Shown: in pieces, positions 7,809 to 15,206 of the stretch | Layout of the letters: each line of letters starts with the position of its first letter | Position numbering within the stretch: position 1 is the stretch's first letter | Source of the DNA: Amycolatopsis taiwanensis DSM 45107 | GTDB lineage: Bacteria > Actinomycetota > Actinomycetes > Mycobacteriales > Pseudonocardiaceae | Length of the DNA stretch: 42,730 bases | Direction of reading: 5' to 3' | Assembly (NCBI RefSeq): GCF_000519205.1 | Contig: NZ_JAFB01000037.1 | Span: 1-42,730, forward strand | Program-made: the position numbers and the translations under genes | Notes under the pieces: generated by a model | Told to the model about the DNA's origin: nothing | Database searches by the model: none | Seen by the model: only the letters and a program-made list of their open reading frames with translations

Positions 7809-8684
7809 TCAGGCTGCCGGGGCGGTCAGGACGGCCTTGGCCGCCAGCCGGAGCTTCCTGATCATCGGATTCGGGTCGCCCTTGCGGCTGACCAGGACGA
7901 CCTGGCTGGGGGGAGCGCCCTCGATCGGGACGGTGATGAGGTTGGGACGCAGTGAGCTACGCCGGTCGCTGACCGGTAGCACGGCGATCGCCTCACCACT
8001 CGCGACGAGTTCGAGCTTGTCCTCGTAGCTCTCGATCGGCGGCACGCCAGCCCCGAGGATCCGGTACGAAGTCCAGTCCGCGGTCTCGAACGCGCACGGC
8101 GCCGCCTCTTCGCCGGCCAGTTCTTCCGCGGTCACCGATGCACGGTCGGCCAACGGGTGGCCGCGCGGGACCACGAGCATCCGGGGCTCCTCGTACAGCG
8201 GGGTGATGGACACGTCGTCGGCGGCGAGCGGCAGCGGGGCCCGCGCGATCAGGGCGTCGACGCGTTTGTCGGACAGCGCCCCGACGTCGCGGCAGCTCAG
8301 GTACCGGGTGGCGATCTCGGCGTCCGGGTAACGGCGGCGCAGTTCCCGTACGGCGGCAGTGATCACCAGGTCTTCCACGTAGCCGATGACGATTCGTTCG
8401 GTCTCGGCTTGTTCGCGCACGGCCAGCTCGGCCTGGCGAGCCGACTGCAGCAGGGCTTGGGCCCGGGGGAGGAAGGTCTGGCCGGCCGGAGTGAGCCGGG
8501 TGCCCTGGGGTGTTCGGTCCAGCAATCGTGTGCCGAGATATTTCTCGAGCCGTTGGATCTGGCGGCTCAGCGCCGGCTGGGCCACGTGCAAGTCGGCGGC
8601 GGCCCGGCCGAAGTGCTGGTGCGCCGCCACCACGGTGAAGTAGCGCACCAGCCGCAGTTCCAGGTCCTGTCCGAGATCGTTCAC
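7809..8684 (-). CDS. LysR-family transcriptional regulator
   Basis: 291 residues from GTG 8684 (VNDLGQDLELRLVRYF), the position where LysR homologues begin; an ATG at 8750 would add 22 residues not seen in the family. The N-terminal helix-turn-helix is ELRLVRYFTVVAAHQHFGRA to ALSRQIQRLEKYLG (about residues 8-45), and the remainder is the LysR substrate-binding domain (IVIGYVEDLVI, MLVVPRGHPLAD). The next gene in the opposite direction is a quinone-reductase-type oxidoreductase, the usual target arrangement for LysR regulators, with a T-N11-A palindrome between them. Confidence 0.88.
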   Translation of the reverse strand: MNDLGQDLELRLVRYFTVVAAHQHFGRAAADLHVAQPALSRQIQRLEKYLGTRLLDRTPQGTRLTPAGQTFLPRAQALLQSARQAELAVREQAETERIVIGYVEDLVITAAVRELRRRYPDAEIATRYLSCRDVGALSDKRVDALIARAPLPLAADDVSITPLYEEPRMLVVPRGHPLADRASVTAEELAGEEAAPCAFETADWTSYRILGAGVPPIESYEDKLELVASGEAIAVLPVSDRRSSLRPNLITVPIEGAPPSQVVLVSRKGDPNPMIRKLRLAAKAVLTAPAA

Positions 8685-8699
8685 CCTTCCAGCGTATGC

Positions 8700-8720
8700 G
8701 TCATGCCGTTCCGGAATGAC
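8700..8720. promoter_or_regulatory. LysR-type box in the divergent gap
   Basis: GTCAT (8700-8704) and ATGAC (8716-8720) are perfect complementary arms separated by 11 bases, the classic T-N11-A architecture bound by LysR dimers. It lies 15 bases upstream of the LysR gene start and about 90 bases before the oxidoreductase start. Confidence 0.45.
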
Positions 8721-8806
8721 CAGGTTGCCAAACCGGTCTTGGACGGCCATGCCGTCCTGGGCCTTGACTGAAGGAGCAACGTTTCCCCGAGAAAGCGACA
8801 GGCGCG

Positions 8807-9805
8807 ATGAAAGCGATCCAGTTCCACGAAGCGGGCGGGCCGGAAGTTCTGCAGTATGACGAGGTGCCGGTTCCCGAGATCGGCCCGGGCGAGGTGCTCG
8901 TCCGGGTGCACGCGGCGGGCATCAACCCGCCGGACTGGTACCTGCGTGAGGGGATGAAGGTCATGCCGGCCGAAATGAGGCCGGCGCTGGAGTTCCCCCT
9001 GATCCCCGGAACGGACATGTCGGGCGTGGTCCAGGCGGTCGCTCCGGACGTGCAGGGGTTCGCCGTCGGTGACGAGGTATTCGGCATGCTGCGGTTCCCC
9101 GGATTCGACGGCCGGACGTACGCCGAGTACGTCGCCGCGCCGGCTTCCGACCTGGCCCACAAGCCAGCCGGCATCGACCACGTGCAGGCGGCCGGTGCGC
9201 CGATGGCCGTGCTCACGGCCTGGCAGTACCTGGTCGATCTCGGCCACGCCGTGCCGTCTCCTTTCACAGGCCAGGTGCACCAGCCGGTGCCGATCACGCC
9301 GGGGATGACCGTGCTGGTCAACGGGGCAGCCGGTGGAGTGGGCCACTTCGCGGTGCAGCTGGCGAAGTGGAAGGGGGCACACGTCATCGCGGTGGCGTCG
9401 GGCCGGCACGAGCAGTTCCTGCGCAAGCTCGGCGCCGATGAGTTCATCGACTACACCACGACGCAGGTCGTGGATGTGGTCAGCGGCGTCGACCTGGTGA
9501 TCGACACCGTCGGTGGCCCGGACAGCTCACGCTTCCTGACCGTGCTCAAGCGCGGAGGCACCATGCTTCCGGTGTTCTTCGCCCAGTACGACCCGGAAGA
9601 GACGGCGCATCTGGGCATCACCGTCTCGAACATTCAGGTGCGTTCCAACGGCCCCCAGCTCGCCGAGATCGGGCGCCTGTTCGACGAGGGCAAGCTCCAG
9701 GTCGGGGTGGACAGCACCTACCCGCTGCACGAAGCGGTCAGCGCACACACGCGAGCCGCGCAGGGCCACATCCAAGGCAAGATCGTGCTGACGGTGGTCT
9801 CGTGA
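8807..9805 (+). CDS. NAD(P)H-dependent quinone oxidoreductase-like protein (zinc-free MDR family)
   Basis: 332 residues. The N-terminus (MKAIQFHEAGGPEVLQYDEV) and GEVLVRVHAAGINPPDWYLR are typical of the medium-chain dehydrogenase/reductase superfamily, quinone oxidoreductase branch. The nucleotide-binding motif GAAGGVG is at 173-179. The cysteines that hold structural and catalytic zinc in alcohol dehydrogenases are absent. It likely reduces a quinone or an enone with NADPH in the cytosol. Its stop overlaps the start of the SnoaL-like gene, so the two form a bicistron, probably controlled by the divergent LysR regulator. Confidence 0.88.
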   Translation: MKAIQFHEAGGPEVLQYDEVPVPEIGPGEVLVRVHAAGINPPDWYLREGMKVMPAEMRPALEFPLIPGTDMSGVVQAVAPDVQGFAVGDEVFGMLRFPGFDGRTYAEYVAAPASDLAHKPAGIDHVQAAGAPMAVLTAWQYLVDLGHAVPSPFTGQVHQPVPITPGMTVLVNGAAGGVGHFAVQLAKWKGAHVIAVASGRHEQFLRKLGADEFIDYTTTQVVDVVSGVDLVIDTVGGPDSSRFLTVLKRGGTMLPVFFAQYDPEETAHLGITVSNIQVRSNGPQLAEIGRLFDEGKLQVGVDSTYPLHEAVSAHTRAAQGHIQGKIVLTVVS

Positions 9806-10203
9806 TCGCCGAGCTCCAGCAGGCGGTGGCGAACTACGCCCATGCCTTGGACGAGCTGAACATGCCCCAGCTGGAAGCGGTCCTGACCGAGGACACCACC
9901 TGGACCTTCACGATTCCCGGCCAAGGAGTGCTCGGCCCGGTCGCCGGACGCACGGCGGTGCTCGATTTCATCCGTGACGGGCACACGGCCCAGACCGGAA
10001 GGGTGCGGCACCACCTGAGCAATGTCGTGGTCGCGACGACGGACGCCGCCACCGCTGAGGTACGGGCCTATCTGCTACAGACGCGGAACACCGGCGAAAG
10101 CATCCAGATGGTCTCGACCGGGGTCTACCCGTTCAGCCTGCGACGGTCCGACGGTGGGTGGCGGATCGCCGAGCTCGCCCTGACGCTGGACAACGCCTTT
10201 TAG
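9802..10203 (+). CDS. SnoaL/NTF2-like fold small protein
   Basis: 133 residues from a GTG that overlaps the preceding stop (GTGA at 9802-9805). The pattern fits the NTF2/SnoaL-like alpha+beta barrel: an N-terminal helix with NYAHALDELNMPQLEAVLTE, a DTTWTFTIPG strand, GRTAVLDFI, RHHLSNVVV and a final DGGWRIAELAL strand. The family includes cyclases, isomerases, hydratases and non-enzymatic ligand carriers, so a precise role cannot be given. Coupling to the oxidoreductase suggests both act on the same small molecule. Confidence 0.8.
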   Translation: MIAELQQAVANYAHALDELNMPQLEAVLTEDTTWTFTIPGQGVLGPVAGRTAVLDFIRDGHTAQTGRVRHHLSNVVVATTDAATAEVRAYLLQTRNTGESIQMVSTGVYPFSLRRSDGGWRIAELALTLDNAF

Positions 10204-10407
10204 GGCGAGGCCAGGCAGTGCGTCCGGCGGATCATCAAATGCTGCCGACGGTGCCCGGGTGCCGATTGGGCGGGCGAGTGCACGCGGAACATTCGACCTT
10301 TCGCCGTGTTTCGGCGGGTAGTTCGGGTGCCGGCAGGTCTTTACGCACTCACGAGGTGGCGAGGGCGCGGTTCATGGTGTCGAACAGTTTTCGTCGTCGA
10401 CTCCGCT

Positions 10408-10434
10408 CGGTCACGTCCGAATCGGACGTGACCG
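10408..10434. terminator. Perfect 27-bp palindrome at the 3' end of the DUF1990 gene
   Basis: CGGTCACGTCCGA (10408-10420) and TCGGACGTGACCG (10422-10434) are perfectly complementary with a one-base spacer. It includes the stop codon of the minus-strand DUF1990 gene. In RNA the loop would have to open a few pairs; there is no clear T-run. It may be a terminator for one or both convergent units, or a protein-binding palindrome. Confidence 0.45.
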
Positions 10435-11148
10435 CTGACCGTCCACGTCTTTGGTCGTCTCGGCGAGCCAGCGGGTCGAAATGTGCACACCGTCCACCAG
10501 GCGGCCGCCGGAGGTAGTGACCGCGGCCAGGCAAAAGCGCACCCACATGTTGAGCTGCACCTCCTTCGACAGCCGCAGGTGCGTGTACAGCAAGTGCGTC
10601 AAGCGGCCACTGGATCGAGCCCAAAGCTCGATCTCGAATACCAGCAGGTCACCGTCGTCGCGCGCACGGAAGCACACCTGCCCTGCCTCCAGATGACCAC
10701 GCAGGGTCACGAGGGTCAACGACGCGTTGTCGCGGTTCGCGATCCTGACGGGGCCGTTCCACGGCCCTGGCATCTCCACCAGCAGTTCATCGCCCACGTC
10801 CGGACCGCCGCCGGTGCCGACCTCGCCGACGTGGACGGCGACGACTTCGGAGGGAACGAAGTGCTCGAAGTCGCGGACGACGCGGTCCATGAGCTGACGC
10901 GCGTCGAGGTCGGCCTCGGCAATGCACACACGGAAGCGTCGATGGAACATGGGGCCGTAGCCGTCCGACACCAGCAGCACCCGGTCGTCGATAGCGTCGC
11001 GGCGCAGCTGCGGCGGACGATCCTCCTCGTCACCGCGGCACTCGGCGCGGTGCAGGGGAGTCGTCTCCCAGATGTAGCGCCACGTTACGAGTCCGGTGCC
11101 CAGAAGCCAGCGCCCGACCACGGCGAGCGCCCGGCGAGGTCGCGACAT
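10411..11148 (-). CDS. DUF1990 (UPF0548) family protein, membrane-anchored form
   Basis: 245 residues from ATG 11148; a longer in-frame extension overlaps the opposite small gene and is not credible. A short hydrophobic N-terminus (RRALAVVGRWLLGTGLVTW) is followed by RYIWETTPLHR, GYGPMFHRRFRV, MPGPWNGPVRI, LRGHLEAGQVCFRARD, LLVFEIELWARS and LRLSKEVQLNMW. This series is characteristic of DUF1990 proteins, a predicted ligand-binding barrel of unknown function. It is divergent from a second DUF1990 gene at 11447-12178, which is unusual and suggests paired roles. The enzyme activity, if any, is unknown. Confidence 0.8.
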   Translation of the reverse strand: MSRPRRALAVVGRWLLGTGLVTWRYIWETTPLHRAECRGDEEDRPPQLRRDAIDDRVLLVSDGYGPMFHRRFRVCIAEADLDARQLMDRVVRDFEHFVPSEVVAVHVGEVGTGGGPDVGDELLVEMPGPWNGPVRIANRDNASLTLVTLRGHLEAGQVCFRARDDGDLLVFEIELWARSSGRLTHLLYTHLRLSKEVQLNMWVRFCLAAVTTSGGRLVDGVHISTRWLAETTKDVDGQRSRPIRT

Positions 11149-11237
11149 CGGTGCCTCCAGGTCGGCGAACAGGCATAATTGCGTACAACCGGCGATACCC
11201 CATAGAGCGACGATGACACCAGCCAATGGAGACGCAC

Positions 11238-11450
11238 ATGGTGGTCCGGCTACTGCATCAGGCGGGCGTACGCAGCACTCACCTGCACCTCGCCTCCCTG
11301 GCCTCGGTCGGCCTGTGCCTGAGCCTGTGGGTGCGTGCCAAGACGGTCGACCAGGCTCAACGGGGAAACGCTGAGCGTCGGGCGCTCTTCGTCGGCCTGT
11401 GGCCGCCGATGATCTGGCTGATCGGCGATGCGCTGAGGGAACGCGAGTGA
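11238..11450 (+). CDS. Small membrane protein, coupled to the second DUF1990 gene
   Basis: 70 residues. GGAG at 11227-11230 lies six bases before ATG 11238, which favours this start over the ATG at 11226. Two hydrophobic segments are visible: LHLASLASVGLCLSLWV and ALFVGLWPPMIWLIGDAL, consistent with two membrane helices. The C-terminus RERE is charged. The stop overlaps the next gene's GTG (GTGA at 11447-11450), so the two are translated together. No characterised family is recognised. Confidence 0.7.
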   Translation: MVVRLLHQAGVRSTHLHLASLASVGLCLSLWVRAKTVDQAQRGNAERRALFVGLWPPMIWLIGDALRERE

Positions 11451-12178
11451 TTCGGGGTGGTGGCTGGGTCTTCGGGCGGCTCGACGCCACGCGGGTCTGG
11501 CGGGATCTCGCCACGGCGCACATCAACTACTCAGTCGACGAGGTACGCCGGCCGTCCTGGGACATGGACACCCATCGCACCGGACTCGCAACCGAGCGAC
11601 CGGGTGCGCCGGAGCCGACCGGTTTCTGGGCACACGCCTGCGGGCTGGTGCGTGACTACGAGTTTTCGCCCCCGGAGATCGTGCAAGCGCTGTACGACCC
11701 GGCCGCGCCACTACTCGGCCGGGACATGCTGCTCGAGGCCCGTTTCCACGGGATGCACTTCTACTGCGGCGTCCGCGTCACCGAGGTGGTGGACGAACTC
11801 CGGGAGAACGGCGACCGGGTCTGGGGATGGGCGTACGAGACCCTGGAGGGCCACCTGGAGCGTGGCAAGGTCACCTACGAGGTGATCAAGCACCAGGACA
11901 CGGGCCGGGTGACGTTCCTGGCCTCGGGCTACTCGCAGGGTTCTCCCACGCTGGACCGCCTCACCTTCCTGGGGTGGCGGATATTCGGCCGCCGCATGCA
12001 ACTGCGCTTCTACCGCAGGTGTGGGGAACGGCTACGAACATTCGTCCAGGGCGGGTGGCGCGGTGACAACGTGCCGCCCCGTTCTTTCCCGCATGTCGAG
12101 CACCTGAGGCTCGCCCCCTCTGACGCCAAAATCCGTCGTCTGGACGCGCTGGCGATCCGCCGCATCGCACCCGGCTGA
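11447..12178 (+). CDS. DUF1990-like protein, second copy
   Basis: 243 residues from GTG 11447, overlapping the stop of the small membrane gene. Early HINYSVDEVRRPSWDMDTHR matches the NY...PxGW opening of DUF1990/UPF0548 proteins. The segment FYCGVRVTEVVDE, RVWGWAYETLEGHLERGKV and TFLASGYSQGSP, then the Arg-rich RIFGRRMQLRFYRRCGERL helix, match the family's second half. It differs clearly from the copy at 10411-11148. Together with the membrane protein it forms a two-gene operon, possibly extended to the helical gene at 12539. Function unknown. Confidence 0.7.
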   Translation: MIRGGGWVFGRLDATRVWRDLATAHINYSVDEVRRPSWDMDTHRTGLATERPGAPEPTGFWAHACGLVRDYEFSPPEIVQALYDPAAPLLGRDMLLEARFHGMHFYCGVRVTEVVDELRENGDRVWGWAYETLEGHLERGKVTYEVIKHQDTGRVTFLASGYSQGSPTLDRLTFLGWRIFGRRMQLRFYRRCGERLRTFVQGGWRGDNVPPRSFPHVEHLRLAPSDAKIRRLDALAIRRIAPG

Positions 12179-12538
12179 GTGGGCCTCAGTCCGGTCGTGG
12201 CCCCCAGTTCACCAATGAGTGACTCAGCATGTCTTCAGACACATCACCGTCCGGGCGCTGAGCGAGGTAACGGGACACGTACCACCGGCCTACGCGGAAC
12301 ACGTCAGGCCCTACGGCCGGGGTCCCGATGCTGGTGGTGGTCGCATTCGGCACTGCCAAGCCGACCCGGTCGAGACGGACGATTGGTGGTCAGCGTGCTG
12401 GGTATTCGCCGGGCATGGCGACCGACGCCCGGGGATGTGGTGGGCGACATGGCGGAGTATCTGAGCCGGCTGATCCGCAAGGAGTCGGCGGGCGACGAAC
12501 CGCAAGCGAGCATGTCCGAGTGAGTAGGAGACCCGATC
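12179..12538 (+). other. 360-base gap with one doubtful small reading frame
   Basis: A plus-strand frame from GTG 12386 to TGA 12523 (45 codons: VVSVLGIRRAWRPTPGDVV, MAEYLSRLIRKES) ends 15 bases before the next gene and could be a small protein, but it lacks a good ribosome site and a recognised family. The rest of the gap holds nothing I can name. Confidence 0.25.
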
Positions 12539-13018
12539 ATGTCCGGTGCCGAAAAGTTGCTGGCCATCTACCTCAATGATCACCTGGCCGGGGCCACCGT
12601 TGGTCGCGAACTGGCCCGCCGGGTCGCTAATACCTGGTCAGAACAGCACGGAGAGCAGCTGCGCCGGATCGCGGAGGAGATCGCCGAGGACCGCACGTCG
12701 CTTGTCACCATCATGCGACGGCTGGGCGTCCGGTTGGACCCGCTGAAACCCGCCCTGGGTTGGCTGGGCGAGAAGGTCGGTCGGCTCAAGCTCAACGGGC
12801 GACTGTTTACCCGATCGCCGCTCAGCCCGGTGCTCGAACTGGAAGCGATGCGGCTGGGCGTCGAGGGCAAGGCGGCAGGCTGGCGCACTCTGCGCAGCCG
12901 CGCCGAGCACGACAACCGCCTCAGCACGGCGGAACTGGACGGTCTGATCGCTCGCGCCGCCAAGCAGATCGACACCTTGGAGCGGCTACGGGTGGAGTCG
13001 GCCAGCGCACTGATGTGA
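12539..13018 (+). CDS. All-helical protein of ferritin-like size, function unknown
   Basis: 159 residues from ATG 12539, with AGGAG eight bases upstream. The sequence is almost entirely helical: KLLAIYLNDHLAGATVGREL, QLRRIAEEIAEDR, LVTIMRRLGV, PVLELEAMRLGVEGKAAGW and AELDGLIARAAKQIDTLERL. The four-helix layout and length resemble ferritin-like hypothetical proteins. It has scattered acidic and His residues but no clear ExxH pair, so metal binding is unproven. It lies downstream of the DUF1990 pair in the same direction and may belong with it. No signal peptide or membrane segment. Confidence 0.75.
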   Translation: MSGAEKLLAIYLNDHLAGATVGRELARRVANTWSEQHGEQLRRIAEEIAEDRTSLVTIMRRLGVRLDPLKPALGWLGEKVGRLKLNGRLFTRSPLSPVLELEAMRLGVEGKAAGWRTLRSRAEHDNRLSTAELDGLIARAAKQIDTLERLRVESASALM

Positions 13019-13316
13019 CCACCAGTTCAGTGAGGACGGCTGGTGATCAACGCGGAGGAGGCCGGTATACACGAGGTCGCGCCGAACTCTCCCGCGACGG
13101 CGGCCGATCTGTCCACATCAGACAATCCTGATGGCTTTACGCGGCCGTGGAAAATCCGAGGGTTCAGAACAAGGGCCCGAGCCGAGGAAGCCCGGGCTAC
13201 GCAATTCGGGGACTGCAGTTTGACTGCCCCACCCGGCTGGCCGGACTAGGGTCTGGCCAGCTATAACGTGGCTGTGCGCGGCCATTTTCGCCGCCGGTAA
13301 CGCCGATTTCAGTGCG
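13019..13316. other. Gap of about 300 bases, no supported gene
   Basis: A 68-codon plus-strand frame (13043-13249) has no recognisable features. The stretch from about 13220 to 13270 (GGCTGGCC...GGTCTGGCCAG repeats) may be the eroded edge of the transposase relic that follows. Confidence 0.35.
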
Positions 13317-13466
13317 GGCGGGCGCCTGGGCAGCAAGAACGGTGAACCCCTGGTCGAGATAGTCATAGACGGTGGACTTGCCGATCGCGTTATCGACGGC
13401 CACCTGCTTCGCCCGAGTCCCATCGAGGAACCAGCGCAAGATCAGGACCGCCTGCTTGAACGACGT
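13317..13466 (-). pseudogene. Fragment of an IS5-type transposase (N-terminal helix-turn-helix part)
   Basis: The minus strand reads SFKQAVLILRWFLDGTR, KQVAVDNAIGKSTVYDYLD and QGFTVLAAQAPA, the N-terminal helix-turn-helix segment of IS5-family transposases common in actinomycetes. It has no start codon of its own, and the DDE catalytic part is absent. About 50 codons remain. Its upstream end abuts a plus-strand coding relic at 13471, so the element inserted into, or recombined with, that gene. Confidence 0.65.
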
Positions 13467-13470
13467 ACGG

Positions 13471-13626
13471 AACGCGCAGCGAGGCCTGGTGAAGCAGATC
13501 AACCGGCTTAAGCAACAGCTCAGTGACTCACGCCTTGCCCCGGAGGATCGTCCAGCGTTGGAGACCGAACTGTCCGAGGCCAGCTGCCTCCTTGACTACA
13601 GTGAGCAATTCGTTCCGCGTGGCTGA
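13471..13626 (+). pseudogene. 3' end of an unidentified coiled-coil gene, truncated by the transposase relic
   Basis: The frame RNAQRGLVKQINRLKQQL, APEDRPALETELSEASCLLD, EQFVPRG-stop looks like genuine coding sequence with heptad-like helices. It has no start and its upstream part is replaced by transposase DNA. Because an immunity-like relic follows 48 bases downstream, this may be the tail of a secreted polymorphic toxin. That link is inference. Confidence 0.4.
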
Positions 13627-13674
13627 CCGGCAGGATTCACAGGTTAGGATCGGTGTGAGGAAAAAGAGGTAGCT

Positions 13675-13785
13675 TTGCCGGAACAGGACGTTCGAGACGA
13701 TCTCTCCGCCGAACAGATCGAGGATGATTATTGGGGAGACTCGCCGCCTGATTCGACCGATCTGATTCGGAAGATCCATTGCTAG
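13675..13785 (+). pseudogene. Truncated CdiI-like immunity gene start
   Basis: A TTG start at 13675 with AGAGG six bases upstream opens a 36-residue frame: PEQDVRDDLSAEQIEDDYWG, DSPPDSTDLIRKIHC, stop TAG 13783-13785. The phrase IEDDYWG...DSTDLIRKIH matches the first part of actinobacterial contact-dependent-inhibition immunity (CdiI-like) proteins, which normally continue with LRRKPL and DLRxLIGQ for about 60 more residues. Those are missing, so the gene is cut short after the His-Cys. If translated it is unlikely to function. Confidence 0.4.
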
Positions 13786-14130
13786 ACTCGCCAACCTAAC
13801 CTGGTGCACTCACCACTTGAATACGCACCGAGGTGTTGCTGCTGCACCGACACCGTCCCCACGTGCACGTCGTTGCCGGCCTGGCCGCGGCCATGTGCGC
13901 CGGAGCGTTGACTGCGCACGCGGTCGCACTGAAAGCCCGCAAGATCGCCGACAACGAAGCGGGAGGACGGGCACGCCCTTCCGACTGGTCGCTGTCGAGG
14001 CGTGTCATTGCTGGTCAGCGGCGGGACTGCGCGGCCACTGGTTCTACAGCGGATAAGATGACTTGTGGTGTGGTGATCTCGTAGAGAGATGATCCGCTGG
14101 GGATGCCGAACCGGAGAGGCGGCGAGGGCA
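13786..14130. other. 345-base gap before the LysR gene
   Basis: A plus-strand frame around 13833-14084 contains a hydrophobic stretch (HVVAGLAAAMCAGALTAHAV) after a His-rich lead, faintly like the small membrane protein at 11238-11450. There is no good start and the opposite strand is also open, so I do not call it a gene. The 60 bases before 14131 are probably the LysR promoter. Confidence 0.3.
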
Positions 14131-14991
14131 ATGGACCTGCGGCAGATGGAGGTTGTCGTCGCGGTCGCTGAGGCCGGGGGGTTCACGGCGGCAGCGCAGC
14201 GGCTGCACGTGGTGCAGTCCGCGGTGTCGACCACGGTGCGCGCGCTGGAAAAGGAGCTGGGCAGCAAGTTGTTCGAGCGCACCACGCACCGGGTGACACT
14301 GACCCAGGCTGGTGAGGCGTTCGTACCGGCCGCACGTACGGCGCTGCGGGCTGCCGAGCAGGCCCGAGCTGCAGTCGATGCCATGCGGGGGGAGCTTCGG
14401 GGGCGTGTCACGGTCGGCACGATGCAGGGCGTCTGGGCCGGGCTCCACCGTGCTCTAGCGAGCTTGCGGGCGGAGCACCCGGGTGTGGTGGTCAACCTCC
14501 GGCAGGCGGCGGTGGCCGATATTCGGCAGGCGCTGCGTGAGGGCACAGTGGATCTGGCCGTTGTCGCCTTCGATCGTCAGCAGCAACGGGGCTTGGCGAC
14601 CCGGTTGCTGTCACGCGAGGAGATGGTGTTGGTGGCCTCGCCTGGGCGAGATTTCACCGATGACGTTCTGGTGACGTTCGCGGAAGTCGCCCCTCTGCCG
14701 TTCGTGGACTTCACGCCGGGCTGGGCGATCCGTTACGCAGTGGACCGGGCCTTCCGTGCGGCTCTCGTCGAGCGCAGCAACACCTTTGAGGTGAACGACA
14801 TTGTCGCTGCCTCCGAACTCGTCCGGCACGATCTGGGCGTCTGCATCATGCCGGAGTCGATCGCTGCACGTTTCCCCGATCTGGCTGTGCGTAGGTTCGC
14901 CCAGCATGCGCCGAGCTGGAAGGTCATGGTGGTACGGCCCCGCGGCGAAGCGCATCCGGCGGTTGCGGCACTGCTGCGGCACATCACGTGA
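14131..14991 (+). CDS. LysR-family transcriptional regulator
   Basis: 286 residues from ATG 14131 (MDLRQMEVVVAVAEAGGFTA), where the family normally starts; the ATG at 14089 adds an unconserved leader. The helix-turn-helix runs through AAAQRLHVVQSAVSTTVRAL and EKELGSKLFERTT (about residues 18-53). The substrate-binding domain follows (RVTVGTMQGVW, VDLAVVAFDRQQQRG, VCIMPESIAARFPDLA). It is convergent with the MFS gene at 15207-16433 and shares a hairpin with it, so its target is not obvious; it may be remote. Confidence 0.88.
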   Translation: MDLRQMEVVVAVAEAGGFTAAAQRLHVVQSAVSTTVRALEKELGSKLFERTTHRVTLTQAGEAFVPAARTALRAAEQARAAVDAMRGELRGRVTVGTMQGVWAGLHRALASLRAEHPGVVVNLRQAAVADIRQALREGTVDLAVVAFDRQQQRGLATRLLSREEMVLVASPGRDFTDDVLVTFAEVAPLPFVDFTPGWAIRYAVDRAFRAALVERSNTFEVNDIVAASELVRHDLGVCIMPESIAARFPDLAVRRFAQHAPSWKVMVVRPRGEAHPAVAALLRHIT

Positions 14992-15096
14992 TGCAGTGTC
15001 CTTTCTCGGATACGTCCGTGACCGCTGGCAGCTCACAGGGGGCCTGCCGTAGGGCGAGCGCCTGCGTCGTAGGACATCCTGTCCGTCCATGACACC

Positions 15097-15145
15097 GCAC
15101 CCGCGCTTCAGCCGGGAGGGGCTTCCTGGCTTGAAGCGCGGGTGC
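15097..15145. terminator. Strong hairpin between convergent LysR and MFS genes
   Basis: GCACCCGCGCTTCA (15097-15110) pairs perfectly with TGAAGCGCGGGTGC (15132-15145), extended inward by GCC/GGC around one bulged T. It sits between the stop codons of two convergent genes and can terminate transcription from both sides. There is no T-run, as is common in actinomycetes. Confidence 0.6.
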
Positions 15146-15206
15146 GTCCTGTGGCCGGCACAGTGGCCTGTGGTGGGCCTGGCGGATCAACGCCGTCGGT
15201 GTCGGG

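Noticed and set aside
10411..11526. A longer DUF1990 protein of 371 residues
   Set aside because: The first 126 codons are antisense to two opposite genes and unlike the family; ATG 11148 begins the conserved part.
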